DNA of 40,075 bases, from positions 1-40,075 of the forward strand of contig JANBTH010000073.1 of NCBI GenBank assembly GCA_027578815.1, written 5' to 3'. This stretch comes from Coemansia sp. RSA 1804. Its lineage: Eukaryota; Kickxellomycota; Kickxellomycetes; Kickxellales; Kickxellaceae. Below, one piece after another: positions 7,799-18,830 of this stretch (position 1 is the first letter of the stretch; every line of letters starts with the position of its first letter). The notes beneath the pieces are model-generated. The model saw only the letters and a list, made by a program, of their open reading frames with translations. It was not told the DNA's origin and searched no databases. The position numbers and the translations under genes were made by a program.

Positions 7799-8656
7799 AT
7801 GAATCGCGCACTCGAGCAGCTCACAAAGCAAGATGCTTCAGGACACTCTGTCCGCCACGGCCTGGATTCCGAAGGCGAGCAGGCCAGGGTTTCAGGACTG
7901 AATTTCGAGCTAGCGTCGGTGAACAATCCGGCGTCGTTCACGCAAAAGTACACGGATGTAAAGTCGGAGAAGGACGCATTGCTAAAGATTGCACACGGAA
8001 CAACGACCCTTGCATTCAAGTTCAAGGGAGGGATCATAGTGGCGACTGATTCGCGAGCAACGGCGGGGAATGTGATTGCCTCGCAGACGGTGAAAAAGGT
8101 GATTGAGATTAACCCGTATCTGCTGGGCACGATGGCTGGAGGAGCGGCGGACTGCCAGTACTGGGAGCGCGTGCTCGGGATGCAGTGCAGACTGCATGAG
8201 CTGCGTCACAAGAAGCGGATCTCGGTTGCGGCGGCCTCCAAGATCCTGGTCAACCTTGTGCTGCAGTACAATGGCATGGGCCTCTCGATGGGGACGATGA
8301 TTGCTGGTTGGGACGAAAAGGGTCCCGGACTCTTCTACGTCGATTCGGAGGGCCAGCGCCTGGAGAATGCGCTGTTCTCGGTTGGTTCGGGATCGACGTT
8401 TGCCTACGGTGTGCTTGATACCGGATACCGCTATGACTTGGAGCCCGAGGAGGCGATAGATCTTGGGCGCCGCGCTATCTTCCACGCTACGCACCGCGAT
8501 GCCTTCTCTGGCGGCGTGGTGCGCTTGTACTGGGTCAAGGAGGACGGCTGGGTTGCGCTGCCCCTGGAGGACGTCTCTGAGCTGTACTACCAGTACCATC
8601 CAGAGGTCAAGACCACAACTGCCACAGAGTCCCCGCTCACCTTCGCTCAGGCCTAA
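7799..8656 (+). CDS. PRE2: 20S proteasome subunit beta5 (chymotrypsin-like)
   Basis: This encodes 285 aa. The subunit carries the chymotrypsin-like activity of the 20S core particle. A 67-residue propeptide ends in HG before the catalytic Thr68 (HG|TTTLAFKF), which becomes Thr1 after autolysis. Asp84 (D17 of the mature enzyme) in ATDSRAT and Lys100 (K33) complete the active site. The mature part includes GTMAGGAADCQYWER, typical of beta5, and GSGSTFAYGVLD. I chose the ATG at 7799 (MNRALEQL) because upstream in-frame codons encode an unconserved pyrimidine-rich leader. No intron is seen. The stop lies 99 bp from the convergent ornithine carrier stop. Confidence 0.95.
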   Translation: MNRALEQLTKQDASGHSVRHGLDSEGEQARVSGLNFELASVNNPASFTQKYTDVKSEKDALLKIAHGTTTLAFKFKGGIIVATDSRATAGNVIASQTVKKVIEINPYLLGTMAGGAADCQYWERVLGMQCRLHELRHKKRISVAAASKILVNLVLQYNGMGLSMGTMIAGWDEKGPGLFYVDSEGQRLENALFSVGSGSTFAYGVLDTGYRYDLEPEEAIDLGRRAIFHATHRDAFSGGVVRLYWVKEDGWVALPLEDVSELYYQYHPEVKTTTATESPLTFAQA

Positions 8657-8755
8657 GTCCTATTTCTCTCTTTCTTTCATAACCTTCAATTATCTACTTC
8701 TACTTCTCTATATATTCAAATAAACAGGGGCCAGGAAAAAGGTCTGCCTATCGCA

Positions 8756-9802
8756 TCAGGTCTTGCGCAGTCCCACCGACATTCTGCACAGATACTCGTA
8801 TGTCATGAACATTGCGGCGTTTGCCGGGAATGCGCGGACAAGCGTTATTCCCAGACCACGGTAGAATGCACGGATGCCGCCACGGGCGTGAACATCGCGG
8901 ATTGTGGCCAGAATGCTGGGCCGCCCGCTATGTGTGGCCGATTGGCGCACATCGGCGGTCTGGATAAACGACTTTACCACATCGATTGGATACGACGTGA
9001 TATTGTAGGCAACACCGGCGCATCCGCCAGCAAGAACGATGCTTCCAGCACCAAGATCGCTCTTGGACATCTTTGGCGCGCCAACAACATCCTTTGTCTG
9101 AGTCCGTCTGTCTAGCAGAAGCAGCTGGCGACACACGAGCTCGTATGTGCCGAACCAGAAGCCAACGCCGAGACTCTCGCGCGCAAGCGTTGGGGTTATC
9201 CCTTTGTATATCCCTGCCACGCCCTGTGTGCGCACCAAGTGGCTGACAACAGAGAGTGGGCCGGTGAATCGCACCTTGTTTGCACCCTTTGCACCCTCTG
9301 CCGCCGACGATGGAGATGAGCCATAACCCTGGACGTTTTCAACTTGCAGCTTGCACTTCACCAGCTCTACTGGCGAAATGACAAACGCGCACAGTGCGCC
9401 CGAAAGCCCGCCGCTAACAAAAAGCTGTGGAAGCGAGAGCTCCGCATCCGCTGATGTCCCAGTGGCCGATCTAATTACGTTCTGCAAACGGTTGTACGCA
9501 TAGAACGCAATGGCGTTCTCGGCCATTGCTCCAACCAACGGCGATGTCAGACCACGGTAGAATCCGCGGAAACCCTCGTTCCTCCATGTCTGTGCCAGAC
9601 AGTCGAATGTGCCTGAGAACACCTTGGTCTCCGATGTCTGCAGCCGAACCTTGACTGTGTCGAATGGATATTCTACGAATTTGCCCATCATTCCAGATAA
9701 CGATCCGTAGGCCAGATCCTCAACCCCCTTGACCCTGGGCTTGGCGGCCCCATGTGTCGTGTTCGCGCCTAGCTCGTTTATCCCCTGGATCTCGCCTTCC
9801 AT
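8756..9802 (-). CDS. ORT1: Mitochondrial ornithine carrier (Ort1/Arg11-like)
   Basis: This encodes 348 aa. It is a mitochondrial carrier (SLC25) with three repeats, each with the PX[DE]XX[KR] signature: YPFDTVKVRLQ (45-55), SPVELVKCKLQ (143-153) and YPIDVVKSFIQ (271-281). The fit to the ornithine/arginine carrier group is good: GMMGKFVEYPFDTVKVRLQ at the first repeat, GLTSPLVGAMAENA, and the PVELVKCKLQ segment. It exports ornithine from the matrix for cytosolic arginine synthesis. A low-complexity Ser/Ala/Gly loop lies at 157-175. Substrate assignment is by family resemblance; a basic-amino-acid or acylcarnitine carrier is the main alternative. Confidence 0.85.
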   Translation of the reverse strand: MEGEIQGINELGANTTHGAAKPRVKGVEDLAYGSLSGMMGKFVEYPFDTVKVRLQTSETKVFSGTFDCLAQTWRNEGFRGFYRGLTSPLVGAMAENAIAFYAYNRLQNVIRSATGTSADAELSLPQLFVSGGLSGALCAFVISPVELVKCKLQVENVQGYGSSPSSAAEGAKGANKVRFTGPLSVVSHLVRTQGVAGIYKGITPTLARESLGVGFWFGTYELVCRQLLLLDRRTQTKDVVGAPKMSKSDLGAGSIVLAGGCAGVAYNITSYPIDVVKSFIQTADVRQSATHSGRPSILATIRDVHARGGIRAFYRGLGITLVRAFPANAAMFMTYEYLCRMSVGLRKT

Positions 9803-11016
9803 CTATTTATATATCTTGTATTGAAATATGAAAGAAGCGGACTGATCAATAAAATAAAAAGGATATCGTGGAACAAGCAAGGACTATTATGCGTGGCTTG
9901 CAAAAAGTAAAAAGAATAAAGAAATAAAAAGAGGTGTGGTGTGTAGAATATAGTGAATACTAAGCTCCGCTAGCAGAACAGGCAGGCAGGCAGGCAAAAA
10001 TGCTGGATAAAGAGAAAGATAGGGGAAAAGCGGATAAAGGGGGAAAACCCGCATATCCTCCGTTTCATGAAATTATCAAGTCATTCCGTGATATCGATCA
10101 TGTAGTTTATGGTGATGGAAAAAACAGCAGGTCAGGTGGGAAAGAAAAAAAGGGGAACTGACGTTGAACATTAAATTTTGAAATAATTTCTTTATCAGCA
10201 CAAATCACTACTGGCAATATAACATATAGAAATGGACACTATAAAAATACTAGAAGCCTCTACTTTCTTAGCAACAAAATATGCATTTCGCATTCCGTCA
10301 ATTGCATACATAATAGCCGTTGATGTTGTCAAGTAGGAAGGACCCTCAAGAAAGAGCGCACTGAGTATAGCAAAATAGTCCACTATCTTTCTCTCTTTCC
10401 CTCTTTCTCTCTCCCCACACATGCGTTGCGCAGACGAGTATGACAGACCAAGGGATATTGCTTGTCTTGGCTTTCTTCAAAATCATATACAAACAAACAT
10501 CTGAGGGTGGCAGAGAAAAAGAGGAGGATGAGGAATGTGAATATGTGGCAAACCCACAGCCACCTTTTCCCACACCCAGACTACAAACAATGCAAAAAAA
10601 CCTGGAGCATCATGCTCAACAGATCCCGAAAGAGAGAAAGAGATAATAGCACCACTGGTGGCATTACATGAACTGTTTTCTATATTCAGAATAAAGTAGA
10701 CATGGGAATGGAAAAAAGAAAGCAAAGCAAGCAGTGTTGGTGTAGAGCAGCTATGCTTATTATTATAAATTTGTTCCCACCTAGCATAAGACCAAATGAT
10801 AAGGAAACCACAATTCAATCATAGTAAATAACCAAGCCATCTGCGCATATATTTATATTTAACCCTTCATCATCGATGATAAACCACGGAGAAAGGGAGC
10901 AAGTAGTAGTTTGATTTCTCTTCTCCATCCCCTGGTTGTTTCTCTCTTTTTTCTCCCTCTATTCTCTATTTATTACTTACATCTACACCAGCGCTTTGTT
11001 TTTATACTTTAAAGAA
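9803..11016. other. 1.2-kb divergent intergenic region
   Basis: This lies between the divergent ORT1-like and FSH genes. It is AT-rich and has purine- and pyrimidine-rich runs and a short GGCA tandem repeat near 9982-9997. Short ORFs here have no domain and biased composition. I see no RNA gene. Confidence 0.55.
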
Positions 11017-11802
11017 ATGGCCAGCAAACCAAAGATTCTTTGCCTCCACGGCTTTGGCGAGAGCGGCGAGCTGCTCAGGATCAGATCAAGGAACTTCCAC
11101 AGGGTGTTAGAGGACCACACGGACCTCGTGTACCTTGACGGGCATCTTGACATAGCCAACCTGCACTTGACGGCGGCAGATCTGGACAGAGACAACAGCA
11201 CACACGTGGACTTTAAGAACCTGGCGTGGTGGTGGTCGCGGAAGAGCAAGACCGTTGAGTATCGCGGACTGGAGCAGTCGCTGGAGCAAGTTGGGCGTGT
11301 GCTGAATGAGCAGGGCCCCTTTGACGGTATTCTTGGCTTTTCGCAGGGCGCGTGTCTGGCGATAATCATTGCTGCACTGCTTGGCGGACGCGCAGAGCAT
11401 GGACCAGGATTCGGTATTGAGGTCACGCACCCGCCAATCAAGTTCTTGGTTCTTGCTGGCGCCTTCCTCCTTAGCGAGCCCGGCTACAAGTATCTCTATG
11501 CCGAGAAGATCAATGTCCCTAGCTTCCATATGTCTGGCGAGTACGATACGGTTATCCCTCGCGATGAGGCCCGCGCTGCCAGCAGTATCTTCGAGTCGCC
11601 GGTTCTTTTTGACTTTGTTGGCGGCCACTTTATCCCGCAGACCCCGCAGTGCGCCAGTGCGATGGCTGCCTTTGTTGCGCCCTTTGTCCCTGGCGTTCTC
11701 GGCGACTCTGCTGATGACTCTGTTGCGGACGCTGCTGCTGACACCGATGCTGCCGATTCCGCCAGTCCCGAGCAGCAGATTCTGCAGGATGTTTCTGCCT
11801 AG
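11017..11802 (+). CDS. FSH-family serine hydrolase (Fsh1/OVCA2-like), intronless copy
   Basis: This encodes 261 aa with an alpha/beta-hydrolase fold. The opening strand KPKILCLHGFGESG supplies the oxyanion loop. The nucleophile is Ser109 in GILGFSQGA, the acid is probably Asp177 in SGEYDTVIP, and the base is His204 in GGHFIPQ. The family (yeast Fsh1-3, human OVCA2) has esterase activity with poorly defined natural substrates. The C-terminal 40 residues are an Asp/Ala-rich tail absent from the neighbouring paralog. The ATG at 11017 is chosen because the upstream in-frame extension is a hydrophobic non-conserved leader. A second FSH gene lies 341 bp downstream on the same strand. Confidence 0.9.
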   Translation: MASKPKILCLHGFGESGELLRIRSRNFHRVLEDHTDLVYLDGHLDIANLHLTAADLDRDNSTHVDFKNLAWWWSRKSKTVEYRGLEQSLEQVGRVLNEQGPFDGILGFSQGACLAIIIAALLGGRAEHGPGFGIEVTHPPIKFLVLAGAFLLSEPGYKYLYAEKINVPSFHMSGEYDTVIPRDEARAASSIFESPVLFDFVGGHFIPQTPQCASAMAAFVAPFVPGVLGDSADDSVADAAADTDAADSASPEQQILQDVSA

Positions 11803-12143
11803 GTGTGTACTCAATTACAAAACGCCCCTTCTTTATCTCTATCTTCTTTTAGTTACCGCCTGGGCTTTATTTGCCTGATGGATGGATCCTATCGTGGCGC
11901 AATTTACATGTGCGGCGCCCTTTGCCGCCACACATAAAAGATAGCTGTTACTAATTCCATCTCAAGGAGAAATAAACGTTTTTCTTTCTGGAATAGAAAT
12001 AAAAAGGGTGAAATGGGTTTTTTCTCTTACTTTTGTTTCCACAGTATTCTAATATTCTAATATTCTAATATTCTAATATTCTTATACTACATTTCATTTC
12101 TCTCTTTCATTTCTTGTGGTATGTGGTTTTGACATCCAATAAA
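11803..12143. other. Spacer between the two FSH genes
   Basis: This 341-bp spacer holds the end of FSH copy 1 and the promoter of copy 2. It contains an 8-bp tandem repeat (unit ATTCTAAT) listed separately. There is no other gene. Confidence 0.5.
12045..12083. repeat. Short tandem repeat, unit ATTCTAAT, about 5 copies
   Basis: The 8-bp unit is repeated nearly perfectly in the leader of the second FSH gene, about 60 bp before its ATG. It is a likely length-variable microsatellite. Confidence 0.85.
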
Positions 12144-13124
12144 ATGACTATTAGCACAGCGGATACCAGCAGTAATAGAAAGCTCCGTGTGCTATGCTTG
12201 CACGGATACGAGCAAGATGCAGATATCTTTAGAACAAAGCTCATAAGGCATATACAGGCGCTGGAGGACACCGTAGAGTTTGGTATGTACTGAAGATACT
12301 AGATTGGCGAGTATTTTTCATATACATAGCAAAGTAATTATTATCTTCTCATTTTCACTAATTTATTTATTTATTTTTTGCTCAAGATGCAATAGTGTTT
12401 GTGTCAGCACCAAACGTGCTCCATCCATACGACATCAATGGCATGGACAACATGTCACGCGCAGAGGCCGAAAGAAATGGCAAGACACTTGGGAGGACGT
12501 ACAGAGGATGGTATAGTCTGACAAATGCGGATCCCGAGATCACTGCAGGTGTTGATACAAGCATAGAGTACTTGGACAAGGTTATGGAGTCCCAGGGCCC
12601 TTTTGACGGTATCCTTGGGTTTTCACAAGGTAAGCCAGCAGAGAGTTTTTAACCAGTACTAGCGTCAGAACAAAAAGACTGGTGGTATTATATTTAGTCT
12701 GATTTTTCGTGCCTTACCTAATGTTACAATCACTCTTAATTTTCTTACATGTGTAGGTGGGTTGATGGCGGTGGTTATGTGCGCAGTACTGGAGCGCAGA
12801 AAAGCAGTCGCAAATAATGCATCTCCAGACCAGCCGGAACGAAACAGCCATCCGCTGTTTCGGTTTGCCATCATCTGCTCGGGCTACAAGCTGCAGGATG
12901 CCAAATGGCAGGACCTGTATGATGCAACAAGACCGCTGGCTACCCGGTCACTCCATCTATACGGCGTCCTTGACCCAATGATCCGCTTTAGTAAATCAAT
13001 GGAGCTGCAAAAGTGTTTCGCCAATCCAGAGTCGCTTTGTTTTGAGGGAGCTCATTTTATTCCAAAGACACATGATGTCATACTCGCTATTTTGCAGTTT
13101 ATCAAGCAGTTTCAGTCAAACTAA
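12144..13124 (+). CDS. FSH-family serine hydrolase, three-exon paralog
   Basis: Exons are 12144-12282, 12387-12629 and 12757-13124; introns are 104 and 127 nt with GTATGT..AAG and GTAAGC..TAG borders, both phase 1. The product is 249 aa. The hydrolase motifs are VLCLHGYEQDAD, nucleophile Ser126 in GILGFSQGG, Asp200 in YGVLDPMI and His227 in EGAHFIPK. The second intron splits the codon right after the nucleophile in GFSQ|G. The protein lacks the Asp/Ala tail of the upstream copy and differs widely from it, so this is an old tandem pair and not a recent duplication. Reading through the introns gives stops, which supports the splicing model. Confidence 0.88.
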
Positions 13125-16100
13125 AGAGTCCCTCAGTCTCTAGGGATGTGCAATCGTTTTTTGTTTGCTTGCTTCTCTTATTGTCTGGGAAAATGGATGA
13201 CTAAGAGGAAAATGAAAAGAAGTTAGCGAGTGAGCGAGTGAGAGATCGATAAAAAGGAACAGATCTTCCTCTCTGATATTACGCAAAACTCGTTGGTGAA
13301 AAAGTAAAAGAAAATCCGCCCACGATCCAAGATAGTGTTTATAAGAGGCAAAGTGAGTAAAAAAAGAAAAGGACGGGATCGGAGGATAGAAAAAAGCGGA
13401 TCTTGTTCGTTTTTTTTGCTCCAATAACTGCGTAAATTGCTTTTAACCTTCTTTATTATAAATACAAATCTAGTGAGATAATAAGTACTAGGTTATTAAT
13501 GCAATATCGTTTTGTAGGGATTGATTTGCGTGCATTACATTTATGCGCAAAAGGAGCCCCAAGTGAACATAAAACAAACAAACAGACAAAACATAGCATA
13601 TACGCTATTGGCATCAGAATGAATCGGCCTCAGGTATTTTCGTTTCTCGGTTTACCTCTGTTGGCCGGTAAATATAACAGAAGAAGAAAATGCCAAGAAA
13701 AATTAATTAGTTTCTGGTATTTACGTTTTTTGCTGGATCTTTGTTTTGTTTTGTTTTTAAAAGAGAAACAAAATAGTAAACAAGGTGACGTAACCTGATC
13801 AACAAAAAGAGTGATCAGCAACAGATCCTTGGAAAAAAAAGAAAATACAAATAGAAATACAAAAGCTTGGGATATTATATATAGAACACACGATAATTCA
13901 ATAAAAACTATGTCATCAAAGGTGGAAAGTCCACAGATTAAAGTATATTGAGTATTGGATATTGGATACTGTGAGCTGGAGCCAAATTAAAATAAATAAA
14001 TGAAACAAAAAGTGTATATGCGCAGGAATGCCGCCGCATTTACGAGCAGAACAAAATAAGGAACAATGGAAAAAGAAAAGGAGGATGTCAGCAGACTTTA
14101 TAGCACTATGAGAGAGAACACCTAGAGTTTTGGCATTGTAATGACCAGAGGTCATTCGTCTATAATATTGGGATGGCAATAAAAGAAGATTGGTAGCAGA
14201 GCAAGATAAGACGACGGTGACCAATATGGTTGAGATGTTGGAGAAGGGATTGCGGAACATCAGCTGTAGCAGCAGACCTTCCCACCCACCTTATTGCAAT
14301 ATTGCCGTTTGTCTGCGTGTCTGTTTGTCTTGTCAAGCAAAAGAAATAACAATAGCCCTTGCTCTTGCTTTTCTCTTTTCTCTTTCTTTCTTTCTTGCTC
14401 TTGTTTAAAGCGCTAATATTTCATATTTATGTAGAAAATACAGGCTAGCTGAAAAGCTATTTTTCATTATTCTTGCATTACTACACAACCAGCCCATTCT
14501 GTCTTATTTCGATTATTACCTCGCGGTGCACGTAAAGGAACAAAGGAAAAGAAAAGAGACGCGCACAACCAAAGAGATAGAGTGGACAAGCAGTCCTCTT
14601 TTTTGCAGAATTTGATCGGCTTTGTTGGTGCAAAACAAGACAAGAAAAAGCAAGATTGTAAGGTAGGGATATGTATGCAAATCCTTTTTTCTTTTCTGTT
14701 CTTTCACTTTATAAATGCAGCGATTTCTCTGCCTGCGAGATGGGCTGCAAAATGGTCCAATCGGTCCCAAAAACAACAACAAAAACAAAGGGAGCAAAGG
14801 AAACCCGTTCACTGTGGCAACAGATATACGATTACGAAAAATAGAGCAGTGAGAGATAGAGCTGCAACTATTTTTCTATTTGGCCGCTCCCCCCCTTCTT
14901 TTTTCCCATTTACAGTTTTACTTTTATGGTACTTTTATTTTGGCTCTTCTCAGGGCTTAGGCAAAATAATGAAGTCCATCTTCCCCAAAAAACAAATGGA
15001 AGAAAACAAGGGAGCGACGGGATGGATGGAGTTTTCCGATGTTTTCATCAGACTTGAGCCAAAATAAAAAACGCCTCATTCCTTAATTTGCACAGTGCAA
15101 CCCAGTGTTTCTTTTTTTCCATTTGCTGGATATCAGCCAAAAAGCCATTATTGTATTTCCGCATGTCGTTCTGGAAAGAACACAGAGGATGTGAAGAGGG
15201 GGGAGAGAGTCGTTGCAGAAACAGGGAAAGATATACGGAAAAATGCGAGCAGTAGAGAGGGGCCGAAGAGCATTTGCAAAGTCAAAATGAAAGGAGGGAA
15301 GGGAGTAGGTTATCCATCCATCTTTCTACAAGCTCCTTTGGTTTTTTCTATTCACGCCTTCCTGAAGATGCAAGGCGTTGAGGAGAGCAGAAACAAAGTT
15401 CTTTTGGTAATATCTCTACCAGAGCGATTATAACAAAAGAGGAAGGAACAGAAAGAGGCACGGACAAGACGGAGGGAAAAAAGGAAGGCCTCAAATGTAG
15501 CAGTCGAAGCAGAAGCAGTGATTATTATCTTGTGGATTTGCAGGCAAAAGGTACTCAGGAACGAAAGAGAAAAAGGTGTCTCTCTCTTGAGGGTTATTCT
15601 TTCATTTGCTGCCACAGAGGGAATGAAAGGTCATAGCCACAAACCAACCAATCCAACCAAGCCAAACCAAGCCAAGCCTTCTTTCGTATTTCAGATGCAT
15701 TTTTCCTTTGATGCTTTTGTTTGGCGGTCCAGGATGGGCAGTGAGGGGGGTCATGCAGCCCAACTAATAAATAGCGGACAGTGGCCCATCTTCTTTCGTT
15801 CCTTTTTTCCTTTTTTTCTCCTTGCGGTCTTTTTCTTGGTTGTTTTGTGTTTTCTTAACCGGCTTGCCTACTTTTCATTCTTTTTTCCTCTTTTCCTTCT
15901 TGACTCTGCGTTGAGCGCGAGCAAAAAAAAGCATCCTCCCACCCCCCAAAAATCAAAAGCGTAGCTTTCTGTCCCAGCTTGCTTTGGCAATAGAACAAAC
16001 AACCAGCGCCCTTTTCCACAGTCTCCTACGTGGAACGGTTTTTATATTGCAGCAGATATCACCATCATCACCATCATCATTTCATAATTCCAGACTCGCG

Positions 16101-16350
16101 GTTGCACTGTGTGTGACATAGCCTTCTAGTACATATCTCTAACGACCATTCCATTTTGACCAGTTCTGTCTCGCCATCTCATATCCTTTTGACCTGGCTG
16201 CGATTCTAGTTGACCTAGCGCAGACGAAACAAACGGCAAACGTAACGACAAACACGCAGCCAAACACAACGCAGGAGCCGGTATCCTCGAAGGGGCAGCA
16301 GCAACGCAGAATAAAGAAAAACACATAACCAGGACTTTGAAAGAGAGTTC
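13125..16350. other. 3.2-kb gene-free region upstream of the bHLH gene
   Basis: No protein with a recognisable domain is present; the longest ORFs are low-complexity and Lys/Phe-rich. The region has many homopurine/homopyrimidine runs, repeated CCAACCAA/CCAAGCCAAG-type units near 15640-15680 and an ATC-ACC-type repeat near 16060-16080. It probably holds the promoter and a long leader of the downstream transcription factor. No tRNA or other RNA gene was recognised. Confidence 0.55.
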
Positions 16351-17712
16351 ATGTTGCAACAACAGCAGATGATGTCGTTTCCTCAGCAGTCGAACTTTCT
16401 GTTCTTTGGGCAGGACAGCAGCAATAGCGCTTACCAGCATGCGCAGCTGGGCACGACGGCAGGCGGAGGCAGCGCGTATTTTGCCAACAGCAGCCAGGCG
16501 CTGATGGCAGCAGCGGCGGCAGCGGGACATGCAGGCATGTATCCGACGCCAGGCGCCATTGACACTCAGCAGCACCAACACACTGTGACAGCAGCAGCAG
16601 CAGCGGCGGCAACCGGCGGCGCGGTGGGCGCAGAGCATCGGCGGTCGCCTAGCAGTGTGCGCGCAGGCTCCGGCGGCGGCTCCGGCGCAGGCGTCGACCA
16701 CGCCCAGCGGCGCGCAACGCACAACGCAATTGAGCGCGCGCGGCGGGAGTCGCTGAATGGGCAGTTCCAGGACTTGGCTTCGGCTGTGCCGGCGCTGATT
16801 CACGTGCGGCGGCCCAGCAAGGCCACAATCGTCGAGAAGTCGCTCGACTACATAAGAACATTCAAGGACCATCTTGGCACGCGCGACAAGTACATCAAGA
16901 CGCTGCAGAAGCGCAACCTGGCGCTGCACGACGAAGTCAACCGTCTGCGCCAGCAGCTTGGCCTTAAGCCAATGGACAACGATTCCGAAGATCTCCCCGA
17001 CGCCATCAGCGAGGCGCCCGAGGACCAGTTGGCGGCTTCGCAGAAGAGCGCCACTTCCGCCTCCGTCTCCGCCTCCGTTTCCGCCTCTGTGCCGCTCCAG
17101 CCACACAAGAGGCGCCAGCACAGCCTGGATTTGGGTGCCTCCAGGCCCCTGCTGCGCGTTCTCACTGCCAACATTCCAAAGCGCACGCAGCCGCCTACTG
17201 TCAGGCCAGTGCCGTCTCAGCCGATTGCAGTCTCCACTCTTGGCAGCGGCAGCGGCAGCGGCAGTGAGTCTCCAGCGTCAGCATCAGTATCTCCGCTTCA
17301 CTGCTCGCCGCTGTCGGCACCCGTTGTCTCACACTCTGCCGCGTCGCAGTTTCCGTTCTTTGCTCCGCAGCCAACATCGGCAGCGGCGGCGGCGGCGGCA
17401 GCAGCGGCGGCGGCAGCAATGCACCAGCAACTGCTGGCTTCCAGCATTGCCACTACAATGGCTCAGCATCCGCTGCAGCACCACGCTGTCGCTGGTGGAT
17501 ATGCCATTGCGCCCCAGCAGCAGTCCCACGCTGCCGGTCTGGGACTCATCGACATGGCTAGTCTCTCCGACGTGTTTGCAGCGCCCTTGGCTGTCTCTTC
17601 TGCTGGCATTTCTGCTGTGCCTATCTCGGCGCCATCGGCCGCCTCTATGGCTGCCGGCAGTCCTGCAATGGCTGCGGATGGCAGCAGCCCTTCTGTCTCT
17701 ATGGCCCAGTGA
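16351..17712 (+). CDS. bHLH (leucine-zipper-like) transcription factor
   Basis: This encodes 453 aa. The bHLH domain is at about 119-172. The basic region RRATHNAIERARRESLN has the His124/Glu128/Arg132 pattern expected for binding CACGTG E-boxes. A loop with HVRRPSKATIVEKSLDYI and a heptad-like helix at about 173-205 (YIKTLQKRNLALHDEVNRLRQQL) follow, as in Max/USF-like bHLH-Zip proteins. The rest is low complexity: Gln-rich N-terminus, poly-Ala tracts (53-58, 81-87 and a long one in the C-terminal half), Ser/Ala/Pro-rich activation-like regions. No intron is seen. The GCA/GCG runs that encode poly-Ala could vary in length. Direct targets cannot be inferred; the long upstream non-coding region suggests complex regulation. 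Confidence 0.88.
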   Translation: MLQQQQMMSFPQQSNFLFFGQDSSNSAYQHAQLGTTAGGGSAYFANSSQALMAAAAAAGHAGMYPTPGAIDTQQHQHTVTAAAAAAATGGAVGAEHRRSPSSVRAGSGGGSGAGVDHAQRRATHNAIERARRESLNGQFQDLASAVPALIHVRRPSKATIVEKSLDYIRTFKDHLGTRDKYIKTLQKRNLALHDEVNRLRQQLGLKPMDNDSEDLPDAISEAPEDQLAASQKSATSASVSASVSASVPLQPHKRRQHSLDLGASRPLLRVLTANIPKRTQPPTVRPVPSQPIAVSTLGSGSGSGSESPASASVSPLHCSPLSAPVVSHSAASQFPFFAPQPTSAAAAAAAAAAAAAMHQQLLASSIATTMAQHPLQHHAVAGGYAIAPQQQSHAAGLGLIDMASLSDVFAAPLAVSSAGISAVPISAPSAASMAAGSPAMAADGSSPSVSMAQ

Positions 17713-18183
17713 CTAGCTGCCAGTGAGTAACTTTCACTAACCAACTACGCATCCGCGGTGACTTTCTAGTGTCCCGCATTTGCCTTTCTTTAACGACTAA
17801 ACACCCGACTGCCAAGTCTTGCGCTAAGTGAGCAAGACCAAGGCCTCCCTAACGAACACCGCCTTACGACCTTCTTCCCTTATCTCCTTCTTTCCTTCCG
17901 AGCAACAACGCAGACTCTTTACAGCCAACAGCCAACTCAAGCTATGTGAAGCTAAAAACATCCACCATCAACCCATCTCCTCCGCCAGCGAGGAGAGATC
18001 TTAACGTCTCACGCACACTCTACGCATTCAGTTATAAATCAGTTCTTTTCATGTCTTTCTGTTTTTTTCTTTCCACTTTCTAATCTTTCAGACATCCATT
18101 TTCCAGTATTAAAAACCCACTATTACACCAACTATACTTTCCAGCAAAGAAAACAAAAAGCTACCAGATAACCTCTTTCCTTT
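17713..18183. other. Convergent 3' region (bHLH / E2)
   Basis: This 471-bp pyrimidine- and A-rich spacer lies between two convergent genes. It contains AATAAA-like signals but no gene. Confidence 0.5.
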
Positions 18184-18830
18184 TCACCACTCTAGCGACT
18201 TTTCAACACAGCGCCGCACTTCTCTTCTGTAAGCCTTCCTGTCCTCGCGCCACAGCTTTGCCGCATCCACGTTTGCCGGGGAGTCCGGGTTAGGTTCGCT
18301 CAGCATCGATATGATGCTGACAAGAATGGTCTCCACCGTCTGCACGGGACTCCAGCGCTCCTCCGGCCTCTCGTACCCGTTGGGATCTTCTCCTGGCTTA
18401 TGCAGAATTGAAATGCACACCCGTCCGTCGTGGTAGATGTTCGGGTGGAACAGCTCCTTTGTGAATCTCATTGTTGGCGGCTCGTACGGATAGTCGTACG
18501 GGAACTTTAGAACGGCCTTGAACATCCCGCCCTCGTAGTACGAGTCGACTGGTCCCAGAAGCGTGACATTCCACTAATGCTTTTATGCTCATAAATAAGA
18601 GACCCCTTTGGAAGGGGGTTTTGAATGTGGTAAGTATAATGATTCATTTTGGATGAGGAAAGTGGGTGTAATTCATTCGTTTCTTCAATTTCAATACGTA
18701 CCTCGAAGAAATTACTGTCATCTACCAGGCCAACCGAAAACGATGGGCTTTCTCCCTTGGATAATTGGGTCAGCTCCTTCTGCAGCTTTATTGCTGCTGC
18801 TCTGGTTACAGCTGCTTGTGACTCCATCAT
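18184..18830 (-). CDS. Ubiquitin-conjugating enzyme, UBE2G/Ubc7 class
   Basis: Two exons on the minus strand, 18830-18702 and 18573-18184, are separated by a 128-nt GTACGT..TAG intron in phase 0. The product is 172 aa. The UBC fold is complete: HPN at 86-88, active-site Cys96 in GRVCISILH, then the acidic-loop insertion PGEDPNGYERPEERW that marks the Ubc7/UBE2G/Cdc34 group, and PVQTVETILVSIISML. The endings SPANVDAAKLWREDR and RRCVEKSLEW resemble UBE2G1 more than ER-associated Ubc7/UBE2G2, so the exact substrate pathway (ERAD or cytosolic) is uncertain. The start is the first of two adjacent ATGs at 18830. Confidence 0.92.

Noticed and set aside
10195..10820. Short frames on both strands between ORT1 and FSH genes
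   Set aside because: All under 115 codons, Ser/Phe/Lys-biased, overlapping one another in several phases.
14582..15067. 161-codon open frame on the plus strand
   Set aside because: Low-complexity Lys/Phe/Gln composition, no domain, lies in a purine/pyrimidine-rich spacer.
16349..17121. Antisense frames over the bHLH gene
   Set aside because: Cys/Arg/Leu-rich shadows of GC-rich, low-complexity coding sequence.
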